Shown piece after piece: positions 51,145 through 62,416 of a stretch of DNA of 64,000 bases. Positions within the stretch are counted from its first letter, which is position 1. Every line of letters starts with the position of its first letter. The position numbers and the translations under genes are program-made. The notes under the pieces are model-generated. The model did not search any database. It was given only the letters and a program-made list of their open reading frames with translations, and had not been told where the DNA came from. The stretch comes from CAYTBN01 sp964542165 (GTDB lineage Bacteria > Myxococcota_A > UBA796 > UBA9615 > CAYRNR01), in contig CAZITQ010000016.1 of NCBI GenBank assembly GCA_964542165.1, positions 1 to 64,000 on the forward strand, read 5' to 3'.

Positions 51145-52554
51145 ATGGGTGCACGCAGGATCTTGGCCGTGCTAGCGGTTGCCGGAACCCTGGGGCTGGG
51201 TAGTTGCTCGGAGACCCAGCTGTCCAACGCCATCGCCCAGATCGAGGTCAGTCCCGGCTCCGTCACCTTCGGCGAGGCGAACCTGCTGACGATCGCCAAC
51301 TCTGGCCTCATGGTGTCGAACGTGGGCAACGGCCCACTGCACTTCCTGGCCGTGGAGGTGGTGGACAACGACGACCACTCCTTCTGGGTCTCCGCCGAGC
51401 CCCAGTCGATTCCCCCCGGTGACGACTGGACCCTGACCGTGTCTTTCGCCCCCACGGCCGAGGAGGAGCTGTCGGCCATCCTGCGGCTGACCACCAACTC
51501 GGAGACCGAGGCGGTGCTCGACATCCCGCTGGGCGGCGTCGGGGTGCGACCGGTGCTGGACGTGACGCCGTCGGCCCTGCACTTCGACACCTCCGAGGGC
51601 GCGGTCTTCGAGAACAAGACCGTGGTGCTCGAGAGCCAGGGCAGCGGGGCGGTGATCGTCGAGGACATCGAGATCCACGACGACGCCATGGGCGCGTTCT
51701 CCTACGACCTGCCCGCGACCGTGGACCTGCCCTACTCGCTGGAACCCGGGCTCTCCATCGAACTGGAGATCGGCCACGAGCCGAGCATCGGCGAGGCCTA
51801 CGGAGCCACGGTCCACGTCTACTCCAACGACATCAACGACGAGGACCAGTCCATCACGCTGGCCGCCAGCGGCCAGGGCACCGGCGGCGAGCCCCCCGAG
51901 GTGCAGATCACCGAGCCCTCCAGCGGATTCGCCATCGAGGAGGGGGGCAGCTTCGACCTGGCCGGGATCGTCACCGACAACGAGCAGGAGCCGCCGACCC
52001 TGGTGGTCTACTTCCAGTCCGACATCCAGGGGAACCTGGGACAGGTGCTCCCCGATGCGGACGGCAACGTGGCCCTGGACGACGTGACGCTGGAGCTCGG
52101 CAGCCATACGGTGTCCTTGATGGCCATCGACAACCAGTCCAACGTGGGCAGCGCCTCGATCAACGTGCTGGTGTGGGAGGAAGGGCAGACCTTCGACTAC
52201 GTGATCTCGGGCGGCGACACGCCCTATCACTACTTCATGGTGGACGACGACATCGCCTTCTACCTCAACGGGTCGCTGGTCTACCTGGACGACGACGGCA
52301 ACCAGAACCTGCACGCGCCGGTGGGGATCACCGCCACCCCGGGGGACACCCTGCGGATCGTGGCCACCGACGTGCTGGCCTGCACCAAGCAGCTGGACGC
52401 GCTGTACCTCCACCTCAACGACGCCAACATCCAGCCGCTCAACAGCTCGATCCTGGTGTCGGCCTGCGACGACCACGAGGACTACGACCCCGGCTACACC
52501 GGCCCATGGCCCAACGACTTCCTGGACGAGCAGTACGTGGTCACCACGCCCTAG
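51145..52554 (+). CDS. lipoprotein with ASPM/SPD-2/Hydin-like Ig domains
   Basis: A 469-residue lipoprotein starting MGARRILAVLAVAGTLGLGS with lipobox SC at the Cys. Two or three immunoglobulin-like repeats follow: TFGEANLLTIANSGLMVSNV, VGNGPLHFLAVEVVDND, DVTPSALHFDTSEGAVFENK and VLESQGSGAVIVEDIEIHDD. Each pairs an x-V-x-N-x-G-x-G-x-L strand pattern with SxPPG and DWTLTVSFAPTAEE, the ASPM-SPD-2-Hydin (choice-of-anchor D) pattern. A C-terminal fragment (PSSGFAIEEGGSFDLAGIVT) adds a PKD/Ig-like module. AGGAGGG lies 9 bases before the ATG. It opens a run of three plus-strand lipoprotein genes. Confidence 0.82.
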   Translation: MGARRILAVLAVAGTLGLGSCSETQLSNAIAQIEVSPGSVTFGEANLLTIANSGLMVSNVGNGPLHFLAVEVVDNDDHSFWVSAEPQSIPPGDDWTLTVSFAPTAEEELSAILRLTTNSETEAVLDIPLGGVGVRPVLDVTPSALHFDTSEGAVFENKTVVLESQGSGAVIVEDIEIHDDAMGAFSYDLPATVDLPYSLEPGLSIELEIGHEPSIGEAYGATVHVYSNDINDEDQSITLAASGQGTGGEPPEVQITEPSSGFAIEEGGSFDLAGIVTDNEQEPPTLVVYFQSDIQGNLGQVLPDADGNVALDDVTLELGSHTVSLMAIDNQSNVGSASINVLVWEEGQTFDYVISGGDTPYHYFMVDDDIAFYLNGSLVYLDDDGNQNLHAPVGITATPGDTLRIVATDVLACTKQLDALYLHLNDANIQPLNSSILVSACDDHEDYDPGYTGPWPNDFLDEQYVVTTP

Positions 52555-52567
52555 GAGGGAGACGACG

Positions 52568-53110
52568 ATGACGAGCACACTCATCTCGCTGCTCCGTAGA
52601 CGGGGGTGGATCGCCCTGCTGAGCCTCTGGCTCGTGAGCGGGGGCTGCCTGTGCTACGGCGGGGGCGAGCCGCCGCCCGAGGACGACGACGACGACGACG
52701 ACGACGGCACCAACAACACCGAGTACCCCGAGTACGATGTGGCCGGGTTCTACCTGGACCTGGGGGTGGATCTGGGCGACGACCTCTACGGCGGGATCGT
52801 GATCACCGAGAACGGCCGGATCAGCGAGTGGTCCGGCATCGACGGGGTCCACCAGGAGGAGGAGTGGCTGGCGACCCTGTCCCAGGGGCAGCTGGACGCC
52901 CTGATCCTCGCCATCGACCCGCCCAGCTGGTTCGACTCGGACATCGACGAGCCCGGCGAGCCGGACTGCGTGCTGGAGTTCCGCCTGGGCACCGACGCCA
53001 ACGTGGCCGTGCACAAGGCCGGCTCCATCCCCGTCCAGCTGGGCACCTTCTACTCGACCCTGGTCGAGGTCCTCTCCATGTACGAGATCGACGATGGCTG
53101 CTCGAGCTGA
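52568..53110 (+). CDS. small lipoprotein, unknown function
   Basis: A 180-residue lipoprotein: MTSTLISLLRRRGWIALLSL, lipobox SGGC, then an Asp run (eight residues) encoded by GAC repeats. The mature part reads VAGFYLDLGVDLGDDLYGGI and SDIDEPGEPDCVLEFRLGTD; no family recognised. AGGAGGGAGACGACG lies before the ATG. It begins 13 bases after the stop of the Ig-like lipoprotein, and its 3' end overlaps the start of the next gene by 17 bases, so the three are co-transcribed. Confidence 0.72.
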   Translation: MTSTLISLLRRRGWIALLSLWLVSGGCLCYGGGEPPPEDDDDDDDDGTNNTEYPEYDVAGFYLDLGVDLGDDLYGGIVITENGRISEWSGIDGVHQEEEWLATLSQGQLDALILAIDPPSWFDSDIDEPGEPDCVLEFRLGTDANVAVHKAGSIPVQLGTFYSTLVEVLSMYEIDDGCSS

Positions 53111-54962
53111 CGTGGGCCATCGGGCTGGACTGGTCGCCCTCTCGGGGCTGCTGTTGCTGTCGATGGCCTGCAAGGAAGAACCCGACGAACACGACCCCGG
53201 CGACGGAAACGTCCAGCCCGGGGACTACGTGCTGGGCCTGGAGATCCGGCCCGCCGAGCTCACGATCGACAGGCTCACCACCTTCGACCTGCTGTGCGTG
53301 GGCGCCACGGACGACGGCTACCTGGCCACCCTGGACGACTGCACCTTCGAGGTGGTCGAGGGCGACGTGGTGGACCTGGACATCACCGGCAGGGTCACGC
53401 CGCAGGCCGTGGGCGAGACCACCGTGCGGGTGATCCGCGGGGACCTGGCGTCCCCGGCCACCCCGATCCGGGTGATCGAGCCCGGCTCCATCGACGTGCG
53501 AGTCACCGACCACGACGGCCACCCCCTCAACAACGCCACCGTCGAGGTGGGCCTGCCCACGCCGCTGGCCAGCGGCACCACCGACGCCGACGGACGGGTG
53601 CACCTGGAGGGCGACTGGGAGGGCGCGGTGGACCTGGTGGTGGGCGCCGGTGGCCAGCTGACGACGGTGCTGCAACAGGTCAAGGCCCGCAACGTGATCG
53701 CCCCGCTGCGCTCCATGCGCAACGAGTACCCCCGGGCCCGGGCCCGGGGCACCGTGGACTTCCCCGACGAACCGGACGTGGGCGAGATGGCCATCGCCGT
53801 GGCCCTGACCTCGACCCCGGTGGGCCCGGCGTTCACGTCGGTCAACGACTTCATGCCCGGCAACCGCACGGTCAGCGACTTCGGCATGGACGTCCAGCTG
53901 CCGTGGAACCTGGTGGTCAAGGACCTGGTCGACGACTTCTCGGCCCCGGTCTACGAGGGCACCTCGGTGCTGTCGGTGGCCGGCGGGTACTTCGATCTGG
54001 GGGAGGTGCTGGGCATCGCGGCCCAGGTCCAGGAGTACGGCCCCGGGGCGGTGTTCAACATCATCGGGATCTACGCCGACCGGCTGATGCTGGGGCTCCA
54101 TGGACCCTTCGAGGTGCCCTACGAGTTCCCGGGCACCTCGTCGGCGGTCGAGGGCATCGAGATCGGCCTGGACTGGCCGATGGACCGGGAGGTCGCGGTC
54201 ACCCTGCTGACCCCGCCCCAGGACTTCTACACCATCGACCCGCCGACCATCCTGGCCTACCGGGAGCTGGAGGACGACCTGGGCTGGGTCATCGCCGGCG
54301 TCGGCGTGGGCACCAAACCCTACTCCCATCCGGACGCCGACCCCCCCGGCGACGACGACGACGATGACGACGACGGCACCTGGGAGATGCCCTGGCTGGC
54401 CGACGGCGACGAGCCCTGGGAGACCATCCCGGTGATCGAGGCCTCGGCGGGCCACGACCTGGGTACGCCGTTCACCACCTACGGCGCCATGGCGGTGTAC
54501 GAGGGGCTGAGCGAGACCGGGGACGCCACCCTGTCGTTCACCCCGCCGATGACCGGCACCGACGCGGTCCTGCCGCCCTTCCTGCCGCTCTTCGAGGAAC
54601 TCGACGTGGACACCCCTCGGGGCCACTTCTCCTGGGACGGCACCGAGGCCGCCGACATGACCCGCTCGTACATCTACTACTGGGAGTACGTCGCGGGCGC
54701 CACCGACCCCGAGGACTGGTTCAAGGTCGAGGTCCTCGGCCCCGGCGGCCCGGGCGAGCTGACCCTGCCCGACTCGGTCATGGGCTTCACCCCGCCCCTC
54801 GATCCCTCCGGCCTGGACAACGCCTGGGTCCTGGACGCCATCGGCCTGCGCGCCACCGGCTACCAGGCCCTGGTCACCGACGACGGCCTCGAGGGCCTCG
54901 AGTCCTTCCAGCACATGACCAACCGGCGGTCGGTGGTCTCACGGCAGTGGGACGTGGAGTAG
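53094..54962 (+). CDS. large lipoprotein with N-terminal Ig-like domain
   Basis: A 622-residue lipoprotein with lipobox SMAC, then a short acidic linker. Residues 40-180 fit Big_2-like Ig strands (LTIDRLTTFDLLCVGATDDG, VVEGDVVDLDITGRVTPQAV, then GETTVRVIRGDLASPATPIR). A carboxypeptidase-regulatory-like repeat follows (SIDVRVTDHDGHPLNNATVE, VEVGLPTPLASGTTDADGRV). The C-terminal 300 residues are beta-rich with a second Asp run (DDDDDDDDG). No enzyme motif. Its ATG lies 17 bases before the stop of the preceding lipoprotein gene, so it is translationally coupled. Function unknown; probably a surface or envelope protein. Confidence 0.75.
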   Translation: MAARADVGHRAGLVALSGLLLLSMACKEEPDEHDPGDGNVQPGDYVLGLEIRPAELTIDRLTTFDLLCVGATDDGYLATLDDCTFEVVEGDVVDLDITGRVTPQAVGETTVRVIRGDLASPATPIRVIEPGSIDVRVTDHDGHPLNNATVEVGLPTPLASGTTDADGRVHLEGDWEGAVDLVVGAGGQLTTVLQQVKARNVIAPLRSMRNEYPRARARGTVDFPDEPDVGEMAIAVALTSTPVGPAFTSVNDFMPGNRTVSDFGMDVQLPWNLVVKDLVDDFSAPVYEGTSVLSVAGGYFDLGEVLGIAAQVQEYGPGAVFNIIGIYADRLMLGLHGPFEVPYEFPGTSSAVEGIEIGLDWPMDREVAVTLLTPPQDFYTIDPPTILAYRELEDDLGWVIAGVGVGTKPYSHPDADPPGDDDDDDDDGTWEMPWLADGDEPWETIPVIEASAGHDLGTPFTTYGAMAVYEGLSETGDATLSFTPPMTGTDAVLPPFLPLFEELDVDTPRGHFSWDGTEAADMTRSYIYYWEYVAGATDPEDWFKVEVLGPGGPGELTLPDSVMGFTPPLDPSGLDNAWVLDAIGLRATGYQALVTDDGLEGLESFQHMTNRRSVVSRQWDVE

Positions 54963-55006
54963 GCACTCCTGGGAAGAACCGACGCACAGCGCGTCAGCGG
55001 TGGCTC

Positions 55007-57091
55007 CTAGAGACGGAGGAGAGCCTCATCATACGCGCTCACGTGGGAGAGGAACTCCGTCAAATCTGCGCCGTCCAGTTCGCGGTGACGGGTTCCGTGG
55101 TAGCTCGCAGGATCGACGATTCGCCCGGAGGACTCCAGTTCGTAGTGCAGGTGGGGGGTGCTGGTTCGACCGGTGTATCCACTGCTTCCGACCACCTGTC
55201 CGGCCCTGACCCTCGTGCCGACGGTGACTCCGGGATCGACCTGCTCCAGATGCAGATACCGCGCGATGGTTCCATCCCCGTTTCGAAGCTCGAGGCAGTT
55301 GCCGTTGTACTTGAAGTTCCAGGTGGTTCGCAGGACTACCGCGTCGCGCGAGGCGAGGACTGGGGTTCCGACGGGTGCACGGAAATCCCAGCCACTGTGG
55401 CCACGGCCGTCCCCCAACACGGCGGTGATCTGCTCGTAGTCCTCGATTGGAGTGTCCCTGAGTCGTGGAGCGATTTCCCTGCCGGTATCGTCCCAGTAGC
55501 TCCCGAAGCGGTCATCTTCCCGCTGGTAATAGTAGGCCCGGTGTTCCGCCCCCTTCTTCTGGCTGACGTACCGGAGTGCTGCGATTCGGACCCGGTACCC
55601 CATAACGGGCTCGTAGAGTAGGCGGAGCTCATCGCCCGCTCGCAGGTCCCGCTCCCGGTCGAGGAACCAGACCAGGATCCGCTGCGCCGTCGCGGTGATC
55701 CAGACGTTGTGCTGGCCGGGGACCTCTCGTTCGATGGTGATGGCCAGGTTGGTGTCGAGCAGGGCGCTGAGACCCTCGAGGTCGGCAAAGCCCTCGATCT
55801 CGTTCCCGGGGGTGGCCGGCTCAGGGGGGAGGAGTTCGGGGGTCGACCGCGACTCCGCGCCCTCGCTGGTTGCCGCTCCCCCTCCCGCATCCTCCCCGGC
55901 TCGCGGGGTTTCGGGGAGCTCTGGGCTGGCAGCGTCGGACCGAAACAGCTGCGGCACCCCGAGGGCGAGCATGACCAGCCCGACAACGAGAACGCACGCA
56001 CCCACTCCGTACACGAGCCGGCGGCCTGGAGCTGCATCCTTGGGCCGGTCTTGATTGAGATCCCGCACCGCGCGGTCCGTCTCGTGTCGTCCGTCGTCTC
56101 GATCCGGGACGCTGGCTGCGACCGCAGCCGATGCGGCAGCGAGTCGAGCCACGAAAGCAGGGATCGAGGGTGGACGCTCGTTGGGATCGGCGGAGAGCGC
56201 GGGAGCGAGTGCTGCGACGAACTTCGCGGGTAGGTCAGCGCAGAACACAGAGGGAGAGGGGAGCTGCCGATTCGCCTTGAGTTCCAGTATTCGAAACTGC
56301 GGCGCGTCTGCATCCCAGGGCAACCGCCCCGCCAGCATCTCGTAGAGGATCATGCCCAGCGAGTAGATGTCCGCCCTTCGGTCCACGTCCTTGGCTTCGG
56401 TGTACTGCTCCGGCGCCATGTACTCGATGGTGCCCATGCCGGTGCCGGTGCGCGTTCGCGAGGCATCCAGGTCCTTGGCAATGCCGAAATCGATCACCTG
56501 AGGTTCACCGGTGGCGGAGATCAGGATGTTGTCGGGCTTGAGATCGCGGTGGACCACGCCTCGCTCGTGGGCGTGCCCCACAGCGTCCAGCAGTTTCTCG
56601 AACTGTGGCCATGCCCGATCCCACGGAATCGGCCCCACGGCCTCGCCGATGAACTCCGTCAGGGGGCGCCCTTCGACCAGGTCCATCACCAGCGCGAGAC
56701 TGCCGCCGTCCACAACCAGGTCATGCACCTTCACGATCCCTGGGTGGTCGAGCTTGAGACCGAGGGAGGCCTCCCGCTCGAAACGTCCCTGGTACTCGGT
56801 ATTGCGCGCGTACTCGGAGCGCATGACCTTCACGGCCACGTCGCCCCCCTGGCGTTCCGCGATGCTCTCCGTGCGGTGACGACCCCGATAGACGGCGCCC
56901 ATCCCGCCCTGACCGACCATACCCATCAACCGGTACGCACCCACCTCCGTGAGCGTCGCTGGATTGCTCGCCGCGCGGGCGCGCGATTCTGCCAGGACGA
57001 TCCTCTTCTGCTCCTCGAACTCCTCGTCGGTGAGCACACCCTCCTTGCGGAGCGCAGCTAGTTGCTGGAGTTGATCAGCGGTAGTTGGCAT
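55007..57091 (-). CDS. SHOCT-Ser/Thr kinase-transmembrane-M23 peptidase fusion
   Basis: A 694-residue protein joining modules not normally found together. Residues 5-35 match SHOCT (LAALRKEGVLTDEEFEEQKR). A Hanks-type kinase follows: VGQGGMGAVY (59-68), Lys88 in VAVKVM, HRDLKPDN (181-188), DFGIAK (201) and the activation-loop APE (226-228), so it should be active. One transmembrane helix spans about 359-380, putting the C terminus outside. There an M23/LytM domain (560-665) has GHSGWD (His565, Asp569) and HLHYE (His647, His649), the full zinc set, as in lysostaphin-type endopeptidases. AAGGTGA precedes the ATG; a GTG four codons upstream is possible. Confidence 0.92.
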   Translation of the reverse strand: MPTTADQLQQLAALRKEGVLTDEEFEEQKRIVLAESRARAASNPATLTEVGAYRLMGMVGQGGMGAVYRGRHRTESIAERQGGDVAVKVMRSEYARNTEYQGRFEREASLGLKLDHPGIVKVHDLVVDGGSLALVMDLVEGRPLTEFIGEAVGPIPWDRAWPQFEKLLDAVGHAHERGVVHRDLKPDNILISATGEPQVIDFGIAKDLDASRTRTGTGMGTIEYMAPEQYTEAKDVDRRADIYSLGMILYEMLAGRLPWDADAPQFRILELKANRQLPSPSVFCADLPAKFVAALAPALSADPNERPPSIPAFVARLAAASAAVAASVPDRDDGRHETDRAVRDLNQDRPKDAAPGRRLVYGVGACVLVVGLVMLALGVPQLFRSDAASPELPETPRAGEDAGGGAATSEGAESRSTPELLPPEPATPGNEIEGFADLEGLSALLDTNLAITIEREVPGQHNVWITATAQRILVWFLDRERDLRAGDELRLLYEPVMGYRVRIAALRYVSQKKGAEHRAYYYQREDDRFGSYWDDTGREIAPRLRDTPIEDYEQITAVLGDGRGHSGWDFRAPVGTPVLASRDAVVLRTTWNFKYNGNCLELRNGDGTIARYLHLEQVDPGVTVGTRVRAGQVVGSSGYTGRTSTPHLHYELESSGRIVDPASYHGTRHRELDGADLTEFLSHVSAYDEALLRL

Positions 57092-57182
57092 GGCGTCGGT
57101 CACCTTGTCACACGGGAGTCGACTTTGGCAGTCGTGGTGAGTCCGGCTGCTCCTGGGTTGTTTCCTGCCCCCCGTCGTTCGC

Positions 57183-58493
57183 TCAGGCCCCGTCGGCCAT
57201 GAACTCCTCCAGCGTCACCCCCTGGATCCGATCCGTCTCGAACCGGTCGCGGCTGATCACCGTCAGGCGGGCGCCGGGGTGGGTGCGGGGGAACCAGGCG
57301 TAATCGAGGGCGGTCGCGCCGCCGCGCTTGACCTCGATGTAGTGGTCGGGAGCAGGGACGAAGTCCAGCTCGCGATTCCGAGTCTTCCAGTACGGAATGC
57401 GCTCAGGCTGGTCGTCGCCGCGAATGGCCGCGCGGCGCCACAGCTCCTGGGCGACGAGCCACTCCCACCAGCGACCCTGGACCGGGGCGGGTAGGGACCG
57501 AAACGCATCCACGCTCCGTGGGCTGGAAGGGGCCCAGGCCACCGCCGCCAGCAGGTTGAGCAGGGGGAACTTGGCAGGGCGGCGGGCCACGGCGATCCGT
57601 CGGCCCTCGTCCCAGGCGGGCGAGATACCCACACACATCAGGTCCGCCAGCAGCTCCACGTAGCCGGCGGCCACCGTGTTGTTGGCCAGCCCCGCCTCCC
57701 GGGCCAGCTTGGCCTGGCCGATGGGGCTGCCTCCGCGGTGGTGGAGGGCCGCCATGACCGCCACCAGCGAGGCCCGGGGACGCCCCGACGCCGCGACCTC
57801 CCCTAGGATCCAGTCGCGCATCATCTCGGGGATGTAGGGCGGGAGGCTGCCGGTGGTGGCCAGCTCGTTGCACGCGACGGGGCTGCCCCCCGACAGCAGA
57901 TACGCGGTCAGGGTGTCCGCGCCGAGCCGCTCGCCACACCGGCGCCGGAACTCACCGAAGGAGATGGGGGTGAACAGGTAGGTGCTGCGGTCGAGCCGTC
58001 CGCGACGCCCGGGGAGGCGCTCGGTACCCCGCCGTAGATCCGTGGCCCGCGATCCCGTGGTCACGACCAGCACGTCGTTCAGCTCTCCGCCGTCCAGCGC
58101 CCGCTTCAGCGCCCGCTCCCAGCCGTCGACCGCGGTGATCTCGTCGATGAAGAGGCGCCGGACCTTCGCGGTACTCGCGAACGCGGGTGTCAGGTCGCGG
58201 ATCGCGCTCAGCAGATCGTCCGCGCGCCCCACCTCATCGCCGTTGAGGTAGAAGCCGCTGCCAGGGCCGTACTCCTCCACGGTCCGTCGCAATTGCCCCT
58301 CGATCCACGTGCTCTTCCCGTACTGCCTGGCCCCTCGGACAAGGATCACGCCCGGCTGTTCCGGTAGCTCGGGAAGGCCGAAATCCACGTCGAACACGAA
58401 GGGCAATCCGGCGAGCCGCTCCAGGTGGGGAAACAGCCCTGGCCGATCCAGAATTCCTCGCGAGAGGGCGCTGTTGAGCTGGTTAACGTTCAT
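57183..58493 (-). CDS. AAA-type ATPase with DUF4143 C terminus
   Basis: A 436-residue protein. The P-loop is ILVRGARQYGKSTWIEGQLR, Walker B is VRRLFIDEI, and sensor-like VVTTGSRATDLRR follows. The C-terminal half has PVACNELATTGSLP, QAKLAREAGLANNTVAAGYV and then WWEWLVAQELWRRA with IEVKRGG, which looks like the nuclease-like DUF4143 domain common in these stand-alone ATPases. They are frequently found in accessory DNA and their role is unknown; the family has been proposed as defence or toxin-like. The start is placed at an ATG immediately followed by AACGTTAACC; no Shine-Dalgarno is present and a palindrome abuts it. Confidence 0.85.
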   Translation of the reverse strand: MNVNQLNSALSRGILDRPGLFPHLERLAGLPFVFDVDFGLPELPEQPGVILVRGARQYGKSTWIEGQLRRTVEEYGPGSGFYLNGDEVGRADDLLSAIRDLTPAFASTAKVRRLFIDEITAVDGWERALKRALDGGELNDVLVVTTGSRATDLRRGTERLPGRRGRLDRSTYLFTPISFGEFRRRCGERLGADTLTAYLLSGGSPVACNELATTGSLPPYIPEMMRDWILGEVAASGRPRASLVAVMAALHHRGGSPIGQAKLAREAGLANNTVAAGYVELLADLMCVGISPAWDEGRRIAVARRPAKFPLLNLLAAVAWAPSSPRSVDAFRSLPAPVQGRWWEWLVAQELWRRAAIRGDDQPERIPYWKTRNRELDFVPAPDHYIEVKRGGATALDYAWFPRTHPGARLTVISRDRFETDRIQGVTLEEFMADGA

Positions 58494-58514
58494 GGCGTTA
58501 TGTTATCTAACGCC
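58494..58514. promoter_or_regulatory. palindrome directly upstream of the ATPase start codon
   Basis: GGCGTTA and TAACGCC form 7-base inverted arms around a 7-base centre (TGTTATC) and touch the ATG of the ATPase gene. On the minus strand a TTGCCT/TAACAT pair with an 18-base spacer would place a -10 inside the palindrome and the transcript start at about the ATG, so the mRNA may be leaderless. Bound by a dimeric regulator, possibly the product itself, the site would shut off transcription. The symmetry is clear; the function is inferred. Confidence 0.5.
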
Positions 58515-58571
58515 CAGGACGTTAGGCAAGCCCAAACGGAAGTAGATTCAGGGGCGTTGCTTCCGCCGTAC

Positions 58572-59096
58572 CTACGACAACGGCTCCAACGGTTCCAGCA
58601 TCAGGTAGGACTTCTCCTGCGTGGGTCCCAGGTGGTGGGTCATGAGGTCCCACAGCCAGACCTCGTCCTCTTCCCCGAGGGTGCACTCCCACACCGGGAT
58701 GGGGGGGCCTTCGCCGAAGCCCTCCAGGGAGGGGAGATAGGGCGAGTCGCCGTCGAAGCGGAGGACGAGGCCGACGAGCTGCAGGACCGCCTCGCCTCCC
58801 CTGGCGTCCAAGAGGACGAGGACGGCGGGCCAGGGTCGGGGGGTGGCCGCGTAGCTGTCCCGGTCTGCCGTGGCCGCGCAGCTCGCCGCCACGGAGGCCA
58901 GTCGCCGGGCTTCCTCCTCGGTGAGGTTCGCCAGCACGTCGCCGCTGCCCTCGGCGGCGATGTGCGCCGAGTGGACGCGCGCCGCCGCCGCGCGGACGGC
59001 CCGAGGACCGTTGATCAGACGCGGGGTACACGCGGCCGTCGACGCCCCGAGCAGGGCCGTCAGGACCAGACCCACGAGCACGTTGTCGGATTTCAT
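58572..59096 (-). CDS. small lipoprotein, unknown function
   Basis: A 174-residue lipoprotein: MKSDNVLVGLVLTALLGAST with the lipobox STAAC. The mature region contains LTEEEARRLASVAASCAATA, RPWPAVLVLLDARGGEAVLQ and then VPVWECTLGEEDEVWLWDLM-like sequence; two Cys could pair. No family recognised. GGGAGG lies 9 bases before the ATG. It is divergent from the plus-strand membrane protein that starts at 59202. Confidence 0.7.
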   Translation of the reverse strand: MKSDNVLVGLVLTALLGASTAACTPRLINGPRAVRAAAARVHSAHIAAEGSGDVLANLTEEEARRLASVAASCAATADRDSYAATPRPWPAVLVLLDARGGEAVLQLVGLVLRFDGDSPYLPSLEGFGEGPPIPVWECTLGEEDEVWLWDLMTHHLGPTQEKSYLMLEPLEPLS

Positions 59097-59201
59097 CTCC
59101 ACGATCCTCCCGGAGGACGCTGCGTCTGGACAACACCCCGGACCGGCGAAACGAGCCCACCCAGGCGACCGAACCGCGTCCATCCACGTTACCCTTCCCG
59201 G

Positions 59202-60509
59202 ATGACCGATCCGAAACCCCGTGGGCGAATCGTGCGCTGGGTGGGCTGCCTCTTCGCTGCGGTCCTGCTCGTATTGTTGTTCCTCCTCGGCGGTGCGGCG
59301 TACCTCCGGCACCGGGAGGCCAGCCGCTGGCCGCCCCTGGCCGAGATCCCACCCATCGACATCCCGGCCGCACCGCTGCCGGGCGACGAGCGTGCGTGGG
59401 AGATCCTGGTCGAGGCCGCGGCGGCCCACGACGACTCGGTGGACTGGAGGGCGGCCCTGTCCCCCGCGGGGCCGCCCGCCGACCGGGATCGCGGCCTGTG
59501 GCATCGCGACGTGGCGGCCCATGCCCTGCTGGAGCAGGCCGTGGCCCGGCCCGGCCTGACCATCCCGTACCCCGAGAACTACCTCGACGACTTCCCCAAC
59601 CTGCTCCCCTACCAGAACCTGGCGCGGTCGCGCTGCCTGCGGGGCTGGGACCGGGCGCTGGACGGGGATCTGGAGGGCGGGGTCGAAGAGATGCTCTTCC
59701 CCATGGGTCTCGGACAGCGGTTCCTCGACTGCGAGACGGCGCTGCTCCCCGCCATGGTCGGGATCGCGATCCAGGGCATCGCCCTCGACGAGCTGACCGA
59801 GCTGATGGACACCGAGGCTGCCGAGACTCCCGAGGCGCTGGCCCACGCCGCGGGAGCCCTGCTGTCCCTGTCCGAGAGTCCGCCGGCGCTGAGCCGAGCC
59901 CTGGCCTGGGAGTGTGCCACGGCGGAAGAGGTCTTCCGGGGAGACCTGGCGGCGCTCGCGGGGTACGGAGCGGGAGGGATCGGAGGGTCGCCGCCGGCAC
60001 AGGAGTTCCTGTTCTCGCTGGGCTACGACGCGGACACGACCATCGCCTGGCACCGGTCTCGCTGCCGCCAACAGGTGGTTCAGGGAGCCCTGCCCTGGCC
60101 CCGGCGGGAGGAGGTGGACTTCGAGCCCCTGTGGCCCGGGGGCGACCGCCCCTCGGCCGGCCAGCTGCTCCACGATCCGGTGGGCCGGATCATGATCGAG
60201 ATCGCCATGCCGGACTACGGTTCGTTCGTCGAGCGCGAGGACCGGCTGCGCGCCCGACAGCGGGGACACGCCCTGGCCTGGGCTGCGCGGGCCTATGCCC
60301 TCGACCACGATGGACACCCACCCCTGGAGGCCTCCGAGCTGGTGCCGGACTACATCGATCACCTGCCCCTCGATCCCTTCGCCGAGCAGCCCCTACTCCT
60401 GGAGGACGGGCGGGTGTTCTCCGCCGCCCATCAGAGGGACCGGATCGTGGGAGAGATCGCCGATTTCCAGTGGTCGGTGGTGCCCCCCACCGTCGCTCCC
60501 GAGGGTTGA
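59202..60509 (+). CDS. uncharacterised membrane-anchored protein with GspG-like C-terminal block
   Basis: A 435-residue protein: short cytosolic N terminus, one transmembrane helix (VGCLFAAVLLVLLFLLGGAA), then a large soluble domain that is mainly helical (LLEQAVARPGLTIPYPENYL, LTELMDTEAAETPEALAHAA). The last 100 residues contain ALAWAARAYALDHDGHPPLE and ASELVPDYIDHLPLDPFAEQ, which resembles the C-terminal block of GspG pseudopilins but the N-terminal prepilin motif is absent. Similar hypothetical proteins occur in planctomycetes and Myxococcota. The ribosome-binding site is weak. Function unknown. Confidence 0.72.
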   Translation: MTDPKPRGRIVRWVGCLFAAVLLVLLFLLGGAAYLRHREASRWPPLAEIPPIDIPAAPLPGDERAWEILVEAAAAHDDSVDWRAALSPAGPPADRDRGLWHRDVAAHALLEQAVARPGLTIPYPENYLDDFPNLLPYQNLARSRCLRGWDRALDGDLEGGVEEMLFPMGLGQRFLDCETALLPAMVGIAIQGIALDELTELMDTEAAETPEALAHAAGALLSLSESPPALSRALAWECATAEEVFRGDLAALAGYGAGGIGGSPPAQEFLFSLGYDADTTIAWHRSRCRQQVVQGALPWPRREEVDFEPLWPGGDRPSAGQLLHDPVGRIMIEIAMPDYGSFVEREDRLRARQRGHALAWAARAYALDHDGHPPLEASELVPDYIDHLPLDPFAEQPLLLEDGRVFSAAHQRDRIVGEIADFQWSVVPPTVAPEG

Positions 60510-60525
60510 GCTACCGCCTCTGGGC

Positions 60526-62355
<1,830 letters not shown>

Positions 62356-62416
62356 CGCTCCTCCGGTCGAGTCGCACAAAGTAACACGGGCCGCAGGCCT
62401 GCCGCGGCGATGGAAG

